The notes: generated by a model not told the origin, from the sequence alone. Positions 1 to 6,895 are shown, counted from the first letter of the stretch. The stretch is 9,599 nucleotides of DNA from Methylococcaceae bacterium UBA7658 (GCA_002483425.1 DLHW01000049.1:34051-43649); one strand, 5' to 3'. Numbers and translations: made by a program.

Positions 1-35
1 GCGCCTCGTTCCTCGGCACATCCTATAGCTCTCAC

Positions 36-386
36 TCAACCTACCTTAGCTTGGCTAATAGCCTCCTCAGGAGTTTCAGCATCCACCGTTTTAATAAATA
101 TAAAACCTCTTTTAAGTAGGATAGCTTCTTCCCATTCATTTGAATTATATGCAATATAAATTAGAAGAAGGGTACCAAATAAAAAACTCAAGCCATCGGC
201 TTCTTTTCCATACTTTATCCTGGGAATACTCAATAAAATTTCTACTAATAGTACTAAAAAACCTTTACCCCATATTCTACAAATGAATAACCATAATCCA
301 CCGAAGACGAAACCAGGCCAACAAATACCTAGTTTAATAGCTTGAAAACCTAATTCAGGGTGTTCATAAATATTAAATGTTTTCAT
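36..386 (-). CDS. DUF2628-like small membrane protein
   Basis: The protein has 116 residues. Its N-terminus (MKTFNIYEHPELGFQAIKLG, then a CWPGFVFGGLW stretch) resembles DUF2628 proteins, which carry an aromatic, tryptophan-rich membrane segment followed by a short soluble tail. About three hydrophobic segments are visible, near residues 19-36, 40-54 and 64-80. The tail holds an N-x-x-W-E motif and ends in a helix-like AETPEEAISQAK stretch. The biochemical role of this family is unknown, so none is assigned. I chose the start at 386 because a strong ribosome binding site (GGAGGG, 4 nt gap) lies just upstream. The frame stays open for 35 more codons to an ATG at 491, which has no comparable site. 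The gene lies on the same strand as orn, 169 nt downstream, and is probably transcribed separately. The family call rests on remembered sequence character. Confidence 0.68.
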   Translation of the reverse strand: MKTFNIYEHPELGFQAIKLGICWPGFVFGGLWLFICRIWGKGFLVLLVEILLSIPRIKYGKEADGLSFLFGTLLLIYIAYNSNEWEEAILLKRGFIFIKTVDAETPEEAISQAKVG

Positions 387-390
387 TCGT

Positions 391-396
391 CCCTCC
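391..396 (-). promoter_or_regulatory. Ribosome binding site fixing the DUF2628 gene start
   Basis: On the minus strand this reads GGAGGG, 4 nt before the ATG at 386. It is a near-ideal Shine-Dalgarno sequence and is the main reason to prefer this start over the upstream in-frame ATG at 491. Confidence 0.65.
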
Positions 397-465
397 GAGT
401 TAAACACACAGGCTGGATGAGGCATATTGCCCCGTTTGCAAAAATCTATTAAGCCAGCCTTATGA

Positions 466-495
466 AGTATAAACTTCCGTTCGCCTTGCACCCAA
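466..495 (-). promoter_or_regulatory. Possible sigma-70 promoter for the DUF2628 gene
   Basis: On the minus strand a -10-like TATACT (466-471) lies 18 nt after a poor -35-like TTGGGT (490-495). This would give a leader of roughly 75 nt before the ATG at 386. The -10 matches five of six consensus bases and the -35 only three, so this is a weak suggestion. I saw no other convincing signal in 387-555. Confidence 0.22.
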
Positions 496-555
496 AGGAC
501 ATAAAACGACGCCCCTAAGCGATAGCGATCATTTCATCGTTGTTGCCATGCGCGT

Positions 556-1116
556 CTAACCCAACGAGTTGGGGCATTTGATAAAATGCTCCCGGTAATA
601 CCGCAATTCTTCTATCGATTCAAGAATATCCGCTAATGCTTCATGCCGGGTTTCTTTTTTGAAACCGTCTTTTAGCTCCGGCGCCCATCGAGCCGCCAGT
701 TCTTTCAAGGTTGAAACGTCGATGCTGCGGTAATGGAAATAGGCTTCCAGTTTCGGCATGTATTTCACTAAAAACCGCCGGTCCTGCCCGATGGTGTTGC
801 CGCACATGGGCGATGTCCGTTCCGGCACCCATTGCTGCAAAAATTCAATCGTCATTCTTTCCGCATCGGCGGCGGAAATGTTCGATGCCTTCACCCGGTC
901 AATCAAACCGGATTCGCCGTGATGTTTTTGGTTCCAAGCATCCATCGCCGCTAACGCTGCATCAGACTGATGCACCGCCAAGGCAGGGCCTTCGGCAAGA
1001 ATATTCAAATCCTTGTCGGTAATGACGGTGGCGATCTCGATAATCAGGTCGGTTTCCGGGTAAAGCCCCGTCATTTCGAGGTCGATCCAGATCAAATTTT
1101 GGACATCTTGTACCAT
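556..1116 (-). CDS. orn: Oligoribonuclease (3'-5' exoribonuclease)
   Basis: Orn degrades very short RNAs (2-5 nt, including pGpG from cyclic-di-GMP turnover) to mononucleotides in the cytoplasm and completes mRNA decay. The 186-residue length is typical. The DEDDh exonuclease motifs are all present: ExoI WIDLEMTGL with D12 and E14, ExoII GNTIGQDRRFL with D112, and ExoIII with H158 and D163 in RHEALADI. The family-typical YFHYRSIDVSTLKEL stretch (126-140) and the RYYREHF C-terminus are also there. The start at 1116 is followed at once by the conserved N-terminus; its ribosome site is weak (GGA 11 nt upstream). The gene is divergent from the M48 peptidase gene, with 88 nt between them. In many gammaproteobacteria orn lies next to rsgA; here the protease gene sits between them. 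Nothing is missing or broken. Confidence 0.97.
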   Translation of the reverse strand: MVQDVQNLIWIDLEMTGLYPETDLIIEIATVITDKDLNILAEGPALAVHQSDAALAAMDAWNQKHHGESGLIDRVKASNISAADAERMTIEFLQQWVPERTSPMCGNTIGQDRRFLVKYMPKLEAYFHYRSIDVSTLKELAARWAPELKDGFKKETRHEALADILESIEELRYYREHFIKCPNSLG

Positions 1117-1150
1117 TTGCGTTTTCCGTTATATTAATTGGAACTGAGTT

Positions 1151-1159
1151 AGTGTAGCA
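1151..1159 (-). promoter_or_regulatory. Possible extended -10 promoter element for orn
   Basis: Read on the minus strand this is TGCTACACT, an extended -10 (TGn followed by TACACT), about 35 nt upstream of the orn start codon. No good -35 lies 17 nt further upstream, which is tolerable for an extended -10 promoter. It sits in the 88-nt divergent spacer shared with the M48 peptidase gene. I found no equally good element on the plus strand. Confidence 0.3.
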
Positions 1160-1204
1160 TTCGCTCACAACCCTACCTAGATTTAAACCTGACGATTTTA
1201 ACCT

Positions 1205-2455
1205 ATGAACAGCTTTACTCTCATCTTTTTGGTCGCGCTAGTGCTTTGTTACGCCACGCAATTCTGGTTGTCGAAACGCCAGTTCGACCATGTAAAAAAC
1301 CACCGTTCCGCTGTGCCCGATGCGTTTAAAGACCGGGTTTCCCTGGAAGCGCACCAGAAAGCCGCCGACTACACCATTGAAAAAGGCAGGCTAGGCATCA
1401 TCGACAGCATCATCGGTATTGTTGTTTTGTTGTTACTGACGGTTGGCGGCGGCATCAACGCGGCGTTCGTATTCTGGACGGCACAGGTTACCTCCCCACT
1501 GTGGGCTGGTATTGCGGCGCTCGGCAGCATCTTTTTGGCCATGTCGGTGCTTGAAATTCCGATCAGCTTATACCAGACCTTTGTCATCGAAGAAAAATAT
1601 GGGTTTAACAAAAGCACCGTCGATCGATTTATTAAAGACCATTTAATTCAACTGGCACTAACTGTAGCCATTGGCCTGCCAATCCTTGCCCTAATTTTGT
1701 GGGTCATGGAAAGTGTCGGTTCTTTATGGTGGTTTTGGACGTGGCTGATTATCTTGAGCTTTTCGTTATTGATGAGTTGGCTTTTCCCTACCGTCATTGC
1801 GCCGTTATTCAACAAATTCACCCCGATGGAGGAAGGCTCGTTAAAAGAGCGCATCCAAGGCTTGCTGGCCCGTTGCGGTTTCAACAGCCAAGGAATTTTT
1901 ATCATGGACGGTTCCAAACGCTCGGGACACGGCAACGCTTACTTCACCGGCTTAGGCAATAACAAACGCATCGTCTTTTTCGACACCTTGGTGGAATCGC
2001 TGGACGAGGAAGAACTCGAAGCCGTTTTGGCGCACGAACTGGGGCATTTCAAACGCAAGCATGTCATCAAAATGTTGTGCGCCTCGTCCGTTATGAGCCT
2101 GATCGGCTTGGCGGTTCTGGGTTGGCTGATTAACCAGCCGTGGTTTTATGCCGGATTGGGCGTTCAACAGACTTCCAACGCCGCCGCCTTGTTGTTGTTC
2201 ATGCTGGTGTCGCCGGTTTTCACTTTCTTTATGCAACCGATCAGCGCGTATTTTCAACGCAAATTCGAATTTGAAGCGGACGATTTCGCCGCCGCCAATG
2301 CCAAAGCCGCGAAGATGATCAGCGGCTTGGTTAAGCTGTATGAAGAAAACGCCAGCACCTTAACGCCGGATCCGTTGTATTCGGCATTCCATTACAGCCA
2401 TCCGCCCGCCGCTATTCGTATTGCCCATCTGGAAACCAAAATGCAAACAATTTAA
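1205..2455 (+). CDS. M48 family (Ste24/CAAX-type) membrane metalloprotease
   Basis: This is a 416-residue integral-membrane zinc protease. It is related to Ste24/ZMPSTE24 CAAX proteases, which in bacteria are presumed to act in membrane protein quality control; the substrate here is unknown. The N-terminal M48_N-like region (about 20-200) has several hydrophobic segments (near 1-20, 66-92, 100-125, 148-168, 176-196). The catalytic domain follows: HELGH at 277-281 supplies two zinc ligands and the glutamate base. EFEAD at 355-359 supplies the third ligand (E355) and a conserved aspartate. YSHPPAAIR near 397-405 is the typical late motif. Two more hydrophobic stretches lie at about 291-309 and 326-345. 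No strong ribosome site precedes the ATG. The gene ends 4 nt before rsgA, so the two are probably cotranscribed. It is longer and has more membrane segments than HtpX, so I do not use that symbol. Confidence 0.93.
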   Translation: MNSFTLIFLVALVLCYATQFWLSKRQFDHVKNHRSAVPDAFKDRVSLEAHQKAADYTIEKGRLGIIDSIIGIVVLLLLTVGGGINAAFVFWTAQVTSPLWAGIAALGSIFLAMSVLEIPISLYQTFVIEEKYGFNKSTVDRFIKDHLIQLALTVAIGLPILALILWVMESVGSLWWFWTWLIILSFSLLMSWLFPTVIAPLFNKFTPMEEGSLKERIQGLLARCGFNSQGIFIMDGSKRSGHGNAYFTGLGNNKRIVFFDTLVESLDEEELEAVLAHELGHFKRKHVIKMLCASSVMSLIGLAVLGWLINQPWFYAGLGVQQTSNAAALLLFMLVSPVFTFFMQPISAYFQRKFEFEADDFAAANAKAAKMISGLVKLYEENASTLTPDPLYSAFHYSHPPAAIRIAHLETKMQTI

Positions 2456-2459
2456 AGCA

Positions 2460-3359
2460 ATGGCTGAAACGCTCGGGTTAACAACCGAGCCGCAAGAAGG
2501 GCTGGTAATCGCCCATGTCGGCCAAGGCATAGCGGTTGAGCATGACGGTAATATCATTCTCTGCCAGCCGCTAAGAAAATTGGAAACCATCGCTGTCGGC
2601 GATAAGGTGTTATGGTCTCCTTCAGCGCCCGCGCAAGGACGCATCGAAACCCTGCTTCCTCGCCGCTCACTGTTGGCAAGACCGTCGCGTAACAATAAAA
2701 TCCGCCCGGTTGCCGCCAACATCGACCAGGTCTTTATCGTCATCGCTGTAGAACCTTTTTGCGACTTCTTATTGATAGATCAATATCTGGCGGTGTGTGA
2801 AAACAGCGGCATCGACGTCGCCTTGATCTTGAACAAAATCGATTTAGACGCATCCGAAGATCTCGACAATGAGCTTCAGCTCTATCAAAATCTTGGCTAC
2901 CGGGTGTATAAAATCAGCACGAAAACGGGTACCGGTATGGACGAACTCAAATCGGCTTTGCAAGGCCGGGTCAGTGTACTAACAGGCCAATCCGGCGTCG
3001 GCAAAACCTCTCTCACTAACCTTTTCGTTGCCGCCCGCAACTTAAAAACAAACAGCATTTCCAAAACCACGAAACACGGCCGCCACACCACCACTGCGGC
3101 AACGCTTTATCATGTAAAAACCGGCGGCGATTTGATCGACAGTCCAGGCGTAGCGATCTTCGGCCTAGCCGATCTCGACAGCCAGCAATTAGCTCAAGGC
3201 TACAGGGAGTTCAAAGCGTTACTGGGAAACTGCAAGTTTAACGATTGCCGCCACCATGACGACAAGGGCTGCGTTATCAGGGAAGCGGCGGAAATCGGAA
3301 CAATAGCGAAATCGAGGTATCGGCGCTTTCTAAGTTTAACCCGAAAATTGGCCTTATAA
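2460..3359 (+). CDS. rsgA: Ribosome small subunit-dependent GTPase RsgA
   Basis: RsgA (YjeQ/YloQ) is a circularly permuted GTPase that checks late 30S subunit maturation. With the start at 2460 it has 299 residues, in the family range. Its parts come in the diagnostic order: an N-terminal OB-fold (about 10-75), G4 NKID at 125-128, G1 GQSGVGKTS at 176-184, a TTKHGRHTT switch segment, G3 DSPG at 227-230, then a zinc-binding C258-C263-H265-C271 cluster. The frame extends upstream to an ATG at 2421, which would overlap the protease gene by 35 nt. That start has no ribosome site and adds residues outside the conserved domain, so 2460 is preferred although its own site is weak. The 4-nt gap to the preceding stop suggests translational coupling. 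All the GTPase and zinc residues appear intact. Confidence 0.96.
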   Translation: MAETLGLTTEPQEGLVIAHVGQGIAVEHDGNIILCQPLRKLETIAVGDKVLWSPSAPAQGRIETLLPRRSLLARPSRNNKIRPVAANIDQVFIVIAVEPFCDFLLIDQYLAVCENSGIDVALILNKIDLDASEDLDNELQLYQNLGYRVYKISTKTGTGMDELKSALQGRVSVLTGQSGVGKTSLTNLFVAARNLKTNSISKTTKHGRHTTTAATLYHVKTGGDLIDSPGVAIFGLADLDSQQLAQGYREFKALLGNCKFNDCRHHDDKGCVIREAAEIGTIAKSRYRRFLSLTRKLAL

Positions 3360-3393
3360 AACGCATATTGAATTTAACCAGAAACATAAAGAC

Positions 3394-3421
3394 CAGACTA
3401 AAAATTGCACTTTAGATTCTG
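3394..3421. other. Imperfect hairpin downstream of rsgA
   Basis: CAGACTAAA (3394-3402) can pair with TTTAG (3411-3415) and TCTG (3418-3421), leaving a 2-nt bulge and an 8-nt loop. It lies 34 nt after the rsgA stop, in the spacer before the convergent coiled-coil gene. It has no T-run and is a weak candidate for a transcript end. Confidence 0.2.
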
Positions 3422-3468
3422 ACCTTTATGCCTTCTGACTGCTGTTTTGAACGTACCGGAATGAATTA

Positions 3469-3498
3469 TTGAAATGCGAACTCGTCTCATCATTTCAA
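3469..3498. other. Inverted repeat between convergent genes
   Basis: TTGAAATG (3469-3476) and CATTTCAA (3491-3498) form a perfect 8-bp stem with a 14-nt loop, in the spacer between the convergent rsgA and coiled-coil genes. No T-run follows on either strand, so a role as an intrinsic terminator is doubtful. The stem is AT-rich and could be chance. Confidence 0.25.
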
Positions 3499-3525
3499 AA
3501 CCGGATTTCTTGATTCAACAAAAAT

Positions 3526-3858
3526 TTAGCTGAAGAACGATTTAATTTTTGCGAAAATACCTTGCGCGCCGGAAACCGCTTGTTGAACATCTTCCTGAAA
3601 CTCGCCGATCAATTTGCCGAAAGTAGCTTCCGCATCGACTTTAAGTTCTTCCCAGGCATCTTCGGCTACATCGGCCAATTCATTCAGTTTGCCTTCGCCT
3701 TCGGAAAATTTAGTCCGTAAATTAGCGAGTTGCGCGTCGATTTCCGGTTTAAGGTCGTCCAAGGCGTCATTGGCTTTGGCTTCCAATTCACTAATTTCTG
3801 TTTGCCAACTATCGAGTTGAGTTTGTAATTTTGCCAAAAATTCTTCTTTTGAAGACAT
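3526..3858 (-). CDS. Small acidic coiled-coil protein, function unknown
   Basis: This is a 110-residue, predominantly helical protein rich in Glu, Asp, Ala, Leu and Lys. It has no cysteine or histidine, a single arginine (R48) and no signal peptide. Long amphipathic helices run through most of residues 3-95, with leucine/alanine spacing suggestive of heptads (for example LAKLQTQLDSW and ELEAKANDALDDLK). The C-terminus, AQGIFAKIKSFFS, looks like a short membrane-surface amphipathic helix. A very good ribosome site (GGGAGGT, with 8 nt between GGAGG and the ATG) supports the start and suggests high expression. It lies 76 nt downstream of the 67-residue membrane protein gene on the same strand, so the two may form an operon and the products may meet at the inner membrane. 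No known family was recognised. It resembles small stress-type or apolipoprotein-like helical proteins only in composition. Confidence 0.82.
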   Translation of the reverse strand: MSSKEEFLAKLQTQLDSWQTEISELEAKANDALDDLKPEIDAQLANLRTKFSEGEGKLNELADVAEDAWEELKVDAEATFGKLIGEFQEDVQQAVSGAQGIFAKIKSFFS

Positions 3859-3934
3859 GATTGTGACCTCCCGGCTAGTATTGCGTCATCCTAATGTAAT
3901 ATTAAGGTACGCTATGGGTTAATAAAATTTGATG

Positions 3935-4138
3935 TTATATTTTCTCTCTTTTCCATAATGTCCAAGCACCGTAAGCTAAGCCTATCCACGCAGCATACTT
4001 AACTAACGGAGTCGCTATTAAAGCGATAATACTGATGATGATAATGGTTAATCCATCCCAGGACGTACGCTCATTCACTCGCGCTTGAACCCAATCAACG
4101 ATGTAATTGACAATAGGTTTGATCGCAATTTCCGCCAT
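3935..4138 (-). CDS. 67-residue inner-membrane protein, function unknown
   Basis: The protein begins with an amphipathic segment (MAEIAIKPIVNYIVDWVQAR), then a polar hinge NERTSWDG at 23-29. Two hydrophobic stretches follow, at about 30-45 and 47-62, ending in the basic tail KREKI. The positive C-terminus and the short turn at P44-K47 suggest two closely packed helices, or one long hairpin, in the inner membrane. A ribosome site (GAGAGG, 7 nt gap) supports the ATG at 4138. It is probably the first gene of a two-gene unit with the coiled-coil protein downstream. No catalytic or binding motif is visible and I do not recognise the family. A type I toxin-like peptide is unlikely because of its length and conserved-looking polar hinge. 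The coding call rests on the ribosome site and the coherent membrane topology. Confidence 0.72.
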   Translation of the reverse strand: MAEIAIKPIVNYIVDWVQARVNERTSWDGLTIIIISIIALIATPLVKYAAWIGLAYGAWTLWKREKI

Positions 4139-4327
4139 AATTTTCCTCTCAAATGTCCAACTACGACTAAAAACTTCTATGACTCGTGGTTAGATAAAGA
4201 CACTTAACGTGACCGCCCTAAACACCCGGAACAAAATACTATAAAACCTTACAACATACAATACGAACCGGCATCGGGCCGTTACTCTATACGAAGGTAC
4301 TTTAGCCTGAAACGATCATCAAAAATT

Positions 4328-4353
4328 AATAACACCGTAACTCCGCTGTTATT
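4328..4353. other. 7-bp inverted repeat with 12-nt loop
   Basis: AATAACA (4328-4334) and TGTTATT (4347-4353) pair perfectly around a 12-nt loop. The flanking AATT sequences could lengthen the stem if three bases are bulged. It lies about 100 nt upstream of the ABC exporter start. Confidence 0.3.
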
Positions 4354-4422
4354 ATTAATTATGGAATAGAGGTTCATTCCTCTGTAATTTAAAAAAATCT
4401 TAGCATTCAGACAACGCGAATT

Positions 4423-4440
4423 GCTTAATCGTAATTAAGC
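4423..4440. promoter_or_regulatory. Palindrome, possible operator or leader hairpin, before the ABC exporter
   Basis: GCTTAATCGTAATTAAGC has perfect 7-bp arms around a 4-nt centre (CGTA) and ends 13 nt before the ATG at 4454. Its size and AT-rich arms suit a dimeric repressor site. It could equally form an RNA hairpin that overlaps the ribosome-binding region. No clear Shine-Dalgarno sequence lies between it and the ATG, which makes an effect on translation conceivable. No regulator is identified. Confidence 0.4.
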
Positions 4441-4453
4441 CGAACTCAAACTT

Positions 4454-6208
4454 ATGGACATCATCTTCAAAGAATACAGCCGGGTTGTATGGCAAAAAAA
4501 AGGATATTTTTTATTGGCTTTATTAGCCCTCGCCAGTGCAACCGGCTTGGATTTGCTAGCGCCAGCTATTTTTAAGGACATCGCCAATGGCCTGGCCCAG
4601 CCTTATTCGGACGCAACCTTGGCAATGTTACTGGCCAATCTGAAAAGGCTAGCGCTCGTTTACGCCGCAATCTGGTGCTCCTGGCGGTTTCTTGAACTAG
4701 CTATCGTGCCGATTGACGGCGGCGGCGTTAATCTTCTCGAAAAACGGTGTTTCGAAATTCTAAAAAAACAAAAATACGGCTTTTTCGAAAACCGGTTTTC
4801 AGGCAGCATCATTAAACAGGCCAATCGGTTCTCGCGCTCTTTTGAAATCATTATGGACTGGTTTTTGTTCCAGTTTTACATGAATATGCTGACCATCGGC
4901 ATTTCATTCGTTATTTTCTATCGCCAGCACAGGCTATTCGCGCTTTATTTTCTGGCTTGGGTAGCCCTCATCATCACCTGGAATATTGTTTTTTCCATGT
5001 GGAAAATGCGTTTCGATAAAGCCGTCGCGGAAAGCGATAGCAAAGTCGGCGGCGTTTATTCGGATGCGATCAGCAATATCTTTATTGTCAAAACCTTCGC
5101 ACTCGAAAACAACGAACAAACCCGCATCAATAAAGCATCTGATTACGTTTATCGAAAAAAGAAAATCGCCTGGCTGATGACCTTTATATCCTTTGCGGTA
5201 CAAGGGATTATGACTTTCGGGATTGAGTTGATCCTGATCTATTTGATGATCCTTAAATGGCAGGCAGGCGACTTCCAGGTCGGCGAATTCGTGCTGTTTC
5301 AATCCATCTTAATCATGCTCATTCAACGGCTATGGGAGTTCGGTCGCAATTTCAGAAATTTTTTTACAGCCCTGGCCGACGCATCCGAAATGGCCGATAT
5401 CTTTCGGCTTAACGACCTGGAACACGACGCCCCGCTTGCCGGACCCGTTACAATAAGCCAAGGCGCGATTAAATTTTCTAATGTAAGCTTTAGCTATCAT
5501 GAGCTTGACACAAACCAGACCCGCTTATTTCACGACTTTAATCTCGACATCAAAGCCGGCGAAAAAATTGCGCTGGTCGGACAATCCGGCTCCGGCAAAT
5601 CGACCTTGACCAAACTTCTGTTTCGCTTTCTGGAACCTCAACAAGGCCTTATAAGCTATGACGGCGTGGACGCCAAAGTATTTACTTTGGAATCGTTAAG
5701 AACACAAATTTCAATGGTGCCTCAGCAGCCCGATTTATTCCATCGTTCCGTACGGGACAATATCATATTGGGCGAAAACATCAGCGAAACCGAATTGATC
5801 GAAGCCGCCGAAAAATCGTGCAGCCTGGATTTTATCAAGACTTTACCGGAACAATTCGACACGATGGTCGGCGAACGCGGCGTGAAACTGTCCGGTGGGG
5901 AAAAACAGCGGATCGCTATCGCCAGAGCGTTTTTAGAGGATGCACCCATCGTCGTATTGGATGAAGCCACCAGCGCCCTCGATTCGCTGACCGAACAACA
6001 TATCCAAGCCGCCATATTTAATCTTATCAAAAACAAAACGGCCATCGTCATCGCCCACCGGCTTTCCACCATTTTGAGCATGGATCGCATCGTCGTTTTG
6101 GAACAGGGTAAAATTATCGAAGAAGGTTCGCACCAGGAATTACTGGATAAGAAAGGCAAATATTACGCTATGTGGCAACATCAAAGCGGAGGATTTTTGG
6201 TGGAATGA
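4454..6208 (+). CDS. ABC exporter half-transporter (MsbA/MDR-like), permease fused to ATPase
   Basis: The protein has 584 residues, the usual size of a homodimeric or heterodimeric exporter with one transmembrane and one ATPase domain. The membrane domain (about 1-315) has hydrophobic segments near 18-40, 60-82, 135-157, 161-184, 240-266 and 277-293, the six expected. The ATPase domain (about 335-575) is complete: Walker A GQSGSGKST at 376-384, Q-loop Q424 in VPQQPDLF, signature LSGGEKQR at 479-486, Walker B IVVLDE at 499-504 with catalytic E504, D-loop SALD at 507-510 and H-loop H535. It should therefore hydrolyse ATP and export a substrate from the cytoplasm or inner leaflet. The substrate (lipid, drug or peptide) cannot be read from sequence. 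No C39 peptidase domain is present and no partner half-transporter or membrane-fusion protein is adjacent. The ATG has no good ribosome site. A strong hairpin follows the gene. Confidence 0.95.
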   Translation: MDIIFKEYSRVVWQKKGYFLLALLALASATGLDLLAPAIFKDIANGLAQPYSDATLAMLLANLKRLALVYAAIWCSWRFLELAIVPIDGGGVNLLEKRCFEILKKQKYGFFENRFSGSIIKQANRFSRSFEIIMDWFLFQFYMNMLTIGISFVIFYRQHRLFALYFLAWVALIITWNIVFSMWKMRFDKAVAESDSKVGGVYSDAISNIFIVKTFALENNEQTRINKASDYVYRKKKIAWLMTFISFAVQGIMTFGIELILIYLMILKWQAGDFQVGEFVLFQSILIMLIQRLWEFGRNFRNFFTALADASEMADIFRLNDLEHDAPLAGPVTISQGAIKFSNVSFSYHELDTNQTRLFHDFNLDIKAGEKIALVGQSGSGKSTLTKLLFRFLEPQQGLISYDGVDAKVFTLESLRTQISMVPQQPDLFHRSVRDNIILGENISETELIEAAEKSCSLDFIKTLPEQFDTMVGERGVKLSGGEKQRIAIARAFLEDAPIVVLDEATSALDSLTEQHIQAAIFNLIKNKTAIVIAHRLSTILSMDRIVVLEQGKIIEEGSHQELLDKKGKYYAMWQHQSGGFLVE

Positions 6209-6225
6209 ATTTGTTCTAAGTGTTT

Positions 6226-6257
6226 CCCGTCAGCCGGTTATTTAACCGGCTGACGGG
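6226..6257. terminator. Strong hairpin between convergent genes, likely bidirectional transcript end
   Basis: CCCGTCAGCCGGTT (6226-6239) and AACCGGCTGACGGG (6244-6257) form a perfect 14-bp GC-rich stem with a 4-nt loop. It lies 17 nt after the ABC exporter stop and 16 nt before the stop of the convergent exported-protein gene. Placement fits a shared terminator. No T-run follows on either strand, so it may instead stop transcription inefficiently, work with Rho, or protect 3' ends from exonucleases. Confidence 0.7.
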
Positions 6258-6273
6258 ACTGATCGAGCCTGGT

Positions 6274-6720
6274 TTATCTGGAACGCAAACAGCTCAACGT
6301 ATAATTAGTTGTGTGTTGTTGCTGCGAAGGTACGCCTAACGTCGTGGTAAACGTATGACTACCGGAAGTGGCGCCAGTGACGCCTTTTTTATGCAAGGTT
6401 AATTTGGTGCTGAAATCAATCGAATTGAATACGCCTACATCGTTAAAATAAGTGATCCCTACGACGGTTTTCCCTGCATCCATAACAGTCGATGCGGTAA
6501 ATTCTCTAAAGCGCGTCGGGGTTGAAAAATCGTCGGCAAAACCGGCGCCCGGCTCCACGATAAAGTCTTTTTGGTAGGTCTGCGCAAGGACTCCGTTCAG
6601 AACATAATCGACGGTAACCGAACAAGAAACTTTAACAGGCTCGTTCGCTCTGCCTTGCAAAGGCATGCAAACAACTATCAGTGAATACGAAATAACAAGC
6701 AACTTTATGAATTTGAACAT
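6274..6720 (-). CDS. Small exported protein with signal peptide, function unknown
   Basis: With the start at 6720 the product has 148 residues. Residues 1-25 form a classical Sec signal peptide: basic MFKFIK, a hydrophobic LLVISYSLIVV core, and a likely cut after GRA at 25. The mature part is rich in Thr, Ser, Val and Phe with alternating patterns that suggest beta strands. It has just two cysteines, C33 near its start and C144 near its end, which could form one disulfide in the periplasm. I prefer 6720 to the in-frame ATG at 6732 because a GGAAA site sits 6-7 nt before it and the signal peptide then begins normally; the upstream ATG has no site. The gene stands alone, convergent with the ABC exporter across a hairpin. 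No family was recognised; a periplasmic or secreted role is inferred from the signal peptide. Confidence 0.78.
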   Translation of the reverse strand: MFKFIKLLVISYSLIVVCMPLQGRANEPVKVSCSVTVDYVLNGVLAQTYQKDFIVEPGAGFADDFSTPTRFREFTASTVMDAGKTVVGITYFNDVGVFNSIDFSTKLTLHKKGVTGATSGSHTFTTTLGVPSQQQHTTNYTLSCLRSR

Positions 6721-6876
6721 TTTTATTTCCATTTTATATTAAGACGATTTCTTTTGGCAAAGAGAAAAAACTCTCACTGCAAGCGTTAATGTCTAAACAG
6801 TTTGAGAAAGTTCATCCCGATAATAATTTTTACAACTTCTTTTCTGCTCTGGCTTAAGAAAAAGAGATAGGTCAGT

Positions 6877-6895
6877 TGTAAAACCTTTTTTTACA
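6877..6895. other. AT-rich hairpin near T-runs
   Basis: TGTAAAA (6877-6883) pairs with TTTTACA (6889-6895) around a 5-nt loop. A GCGGCC stretch and a six-T run (6902-6907) follow. It has a loose plus-strand terminator look, but no plus-strand gene ends here, so its role is unclear. Confidence 0.25.

Larger units (their letters stand above)
4139..4453. other. 315-nt non-coding divergent spacer with several dyads
   Basis: This spacer separates the 67-residue membrane protein gene (-) from the ABC exporter gene (+), so it should hold promoters for both. I found no convincing -35/-10 pair on either strand and no reading frame of note. Structure is concentrated in the half next to the ABC gene. 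There is a 7-bp stem at 4328-4353, two crossing 5-bp dyads at 4363-4383 (GGAAT with ATTCC, AGAGG with CCTCT), an A-run at 4391-4397, and a palindrome at 4423-4440. The sequence could be a structured leader or a cluster of operators; neither can be decided from sequence alone. Confidence 0.5.

Noticed and set aside
387..491. 35-codon upstream extension of the DUF2628 gene
   Set aside because: The frame is open, but a strong ribosome site lies directly before the ATG at 386 and none before 491; the extension has no resemblance to the family.
2421..2459. Upstream start for rsgA
   Set aside because: It would overlap the protease gene by 35 nt, has no ribosome site and adds residues before the conserved OB-fold.
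3614..3820. Plus-strand frame opposite the coiled-coil gene
   Set aside because: It is a serine/alanine-rich mirror of the coiled-coil codons, with no ribosome site; the minus-strand gene has a very strong one.
5722..6159. 145-codon minus-strand frame inside the ABC exporter
   Set aside because: It is antisense to the complete ATPase domain; its serine- and methionine-rich composition is that of a reversed coding sequence.
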